Below are positions 6,304 through 6,893 of a stretch of DNA of 6,893 bases, piece after piece. The notes below the pieces were generated by a model. The model made no database searches and was not told where the DNA came from. It was given only the letters and a program-made list of their open reading frames with translations. Position numbers and translations under genes: made by a program. The first letter of the stretch is position 1; the number at the start of each line of letters is the position of its first letter. The DNA lies in NCBI GenBank assembly GCA_023435545.1, contig JAEYRQ010000223.1, positions 1 to 6,893 on the forward strand. Direction: 5' to 3'. The DNA comes from Pseudomonadota bacterium (lineage in GTDB: Bacteria > Pseudomonadota > Alphaproteobacteria > Rhizobiales > Tepidamorphaceae).

Positions 6304-6893
6304 TCAGTTCAGCGAGACGCGGTTGCCCGAGTGGCGCTCGATGCGGCCGGCGAGTTCCAGTTCGATCAGCACGAGCATGACCTGCGCCGGCGTCAGGCCG
6401 GTCTGGCGGACGATGTCGTCCAGCTCGGTCGGTGTGGGGCTGAGTGCATCCAGCACCCGCCTGCGGTCGCTCTCGTCGACATCCATCGAGCCCGTCCCTT
6501 CGATCGCATCCGGCTCCGCCAGCGGTGCGGAGGGCGGCATTCGCCCCAGCATCGGGCGCAACGTTTCCAGCACGTCGTCGGCATCGCGCACAAGGGTGGC
6601 GCCGTTGCGGATCAGCCGGTTGGTTCCCTCTGCCCTGGGATCGAGGGGAGAGCCCGGCACCGCGAACACCTCGCGGCCCTGTTCAAGCGCGAACCGCGCC
6701 GTGATCAGCGTTCCCGACCGGGCGGCGGCTTCCACGACGATGACGCCATAGGCCACGCCCGAGATGAGGCGGTTGCGGCGGGGAAAGTCCTTCGCCTTGG
6801 CGATCCAGTCGGGCGGCATCTCGGTGAGCAGCAGCCCCGTCTCGCGGATCGCGTCAGCGAGACCCGCGTGTTCCGGCGGATACAGTCGGCCGA
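6304..6893 (-). CDS. dprA: DNA-processing protein DprA (partial, N-terminus beyond right edge)
   Basis: The last 195 residues of DprA (Smf) are present; the frame enters at the right edge and ends with TGA at 6306-6304. DprA binds single-stranded DNA taken up during transformation and loads RecA on it. The fragment contains the second half of the Rossmann-like domain. Family signatures are YPPEH (fragment 4-8), LLTEMPP (21-27), DFPRRNRLISG (35-45), VVEAAARSGTLITA (52-65), and QGREVFAVPGSPLDP (71-85) followed by GTNRLIRNGA (89-98). A variable linker (about 112-140) leads to a C-terminal winged-helix domain (about 141-195, RRRVLDAL...HSGNRVSLN), the DprA_WH type. This is about half of a usual DprA of roughly 370 residues. 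It lies on the same strand as topA but is separated from it by the small plus-strand gene. An internal ATG at 6819 is not the start, because conserved DprA sequence continues upstream of it. Confidence 0.96.
   Translation of the reverse strand, partial: GRLYPPEHAGLADAIRETGLLLTEMPPDWIAKAKDFPRRNRLISGVAYGVIVVEAAARSGTLITARFALEQGREVFAVPGSPLDPRAEGTNRLIRNGATLVRDADDVLETLRPMLGRMPPSAPLAEPDAIEGTGSMDVDESDRRRVLDALSPTPTELDDIVRQTGLTPAQVMLVLIELELAGRIERHSGNRVSLN

Noticed and set aside
6323..6751. Plus-strand open frame of 142 codons opposite dprA
   Set aside because: It is serine/arginine-rich low-complexity translation antisense to clearly conserved DprA motifs.
1..6893. Mobile element, CRISPR, tRNA/rRNA or toxin-antitoxin content
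   Set aside because: No terminal inverted repeats, transposase motifs, regularly spaced repeats, tRNA-like cloverleafs or toxin-antitoxin pair were seen; the large genes are intact and in a standard housekeeping order.

Overview
This is a GC-rich, housekeeping stretch of a bacterial chromosome. It most likely comes from an alphaproteobacterium, with Hyphomicrobiales or a related order as a tentative guess. The evidence is the gene order dprA - topA - rnr - DUF983 - NUDIX on one strand, the strong G/C bias at third codon positions, the alphaproteobacterial-style TopA (one four-cysteine zinc ribbon, C-terminal GRFGPY-type repeats, lysine/alanine-rich tail), and four-base start/stop overlaps. 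No rRNA, tRNA, CRISPR array, insertion sequence or phage gene was seen.

Layout, read from the right because nearly everything is on the minus strand: the C-terminal half of dprA (DNA uptake/recombination) enters from the right edge and ends at 6304. A 41-base gap holding a GC-rich hairpin separates it from a small plus-strand gene of 67 codons (6059-6262) of unknown function, which converges on dprA and diverges from topA. A 219-base divergent intergenic region (5840-6058) follows, with a good candidate topA promoter. Then come topA (3194-5839), rnr (918-3194), a DUF983 zinc-ribbon membrane protein (457-921), and a GTG-started NUDIX hydrolase that runs off the left edge (1-460).

The four genes topA-rnr-DUF983-NUDIX are joined by overlaps of 1, 4 and 4 bases, so they are almost certainly one translationally coupled operon driven from the region upstream of topA. 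TopA relaxes negative supercoils, RNase R degrades structured RNA, the DUF983 protein is an uncharacterised inner-membrane protein, and the NUDIX enzyme probably hydrolyses a nucleoside-diphosphate-linked substrate, perhaps acyl-CoA. They do not form an obvious single pathway; the shared feature is a conserved growth-linked cluster.

I did not find a convincing undescribed system. The points most worth a second look are the small divergent gene wedged between dprA and topA, the long insertion inside the Nudix box, and the unexplained coupling of a DUF983 membrane protein to rnr.
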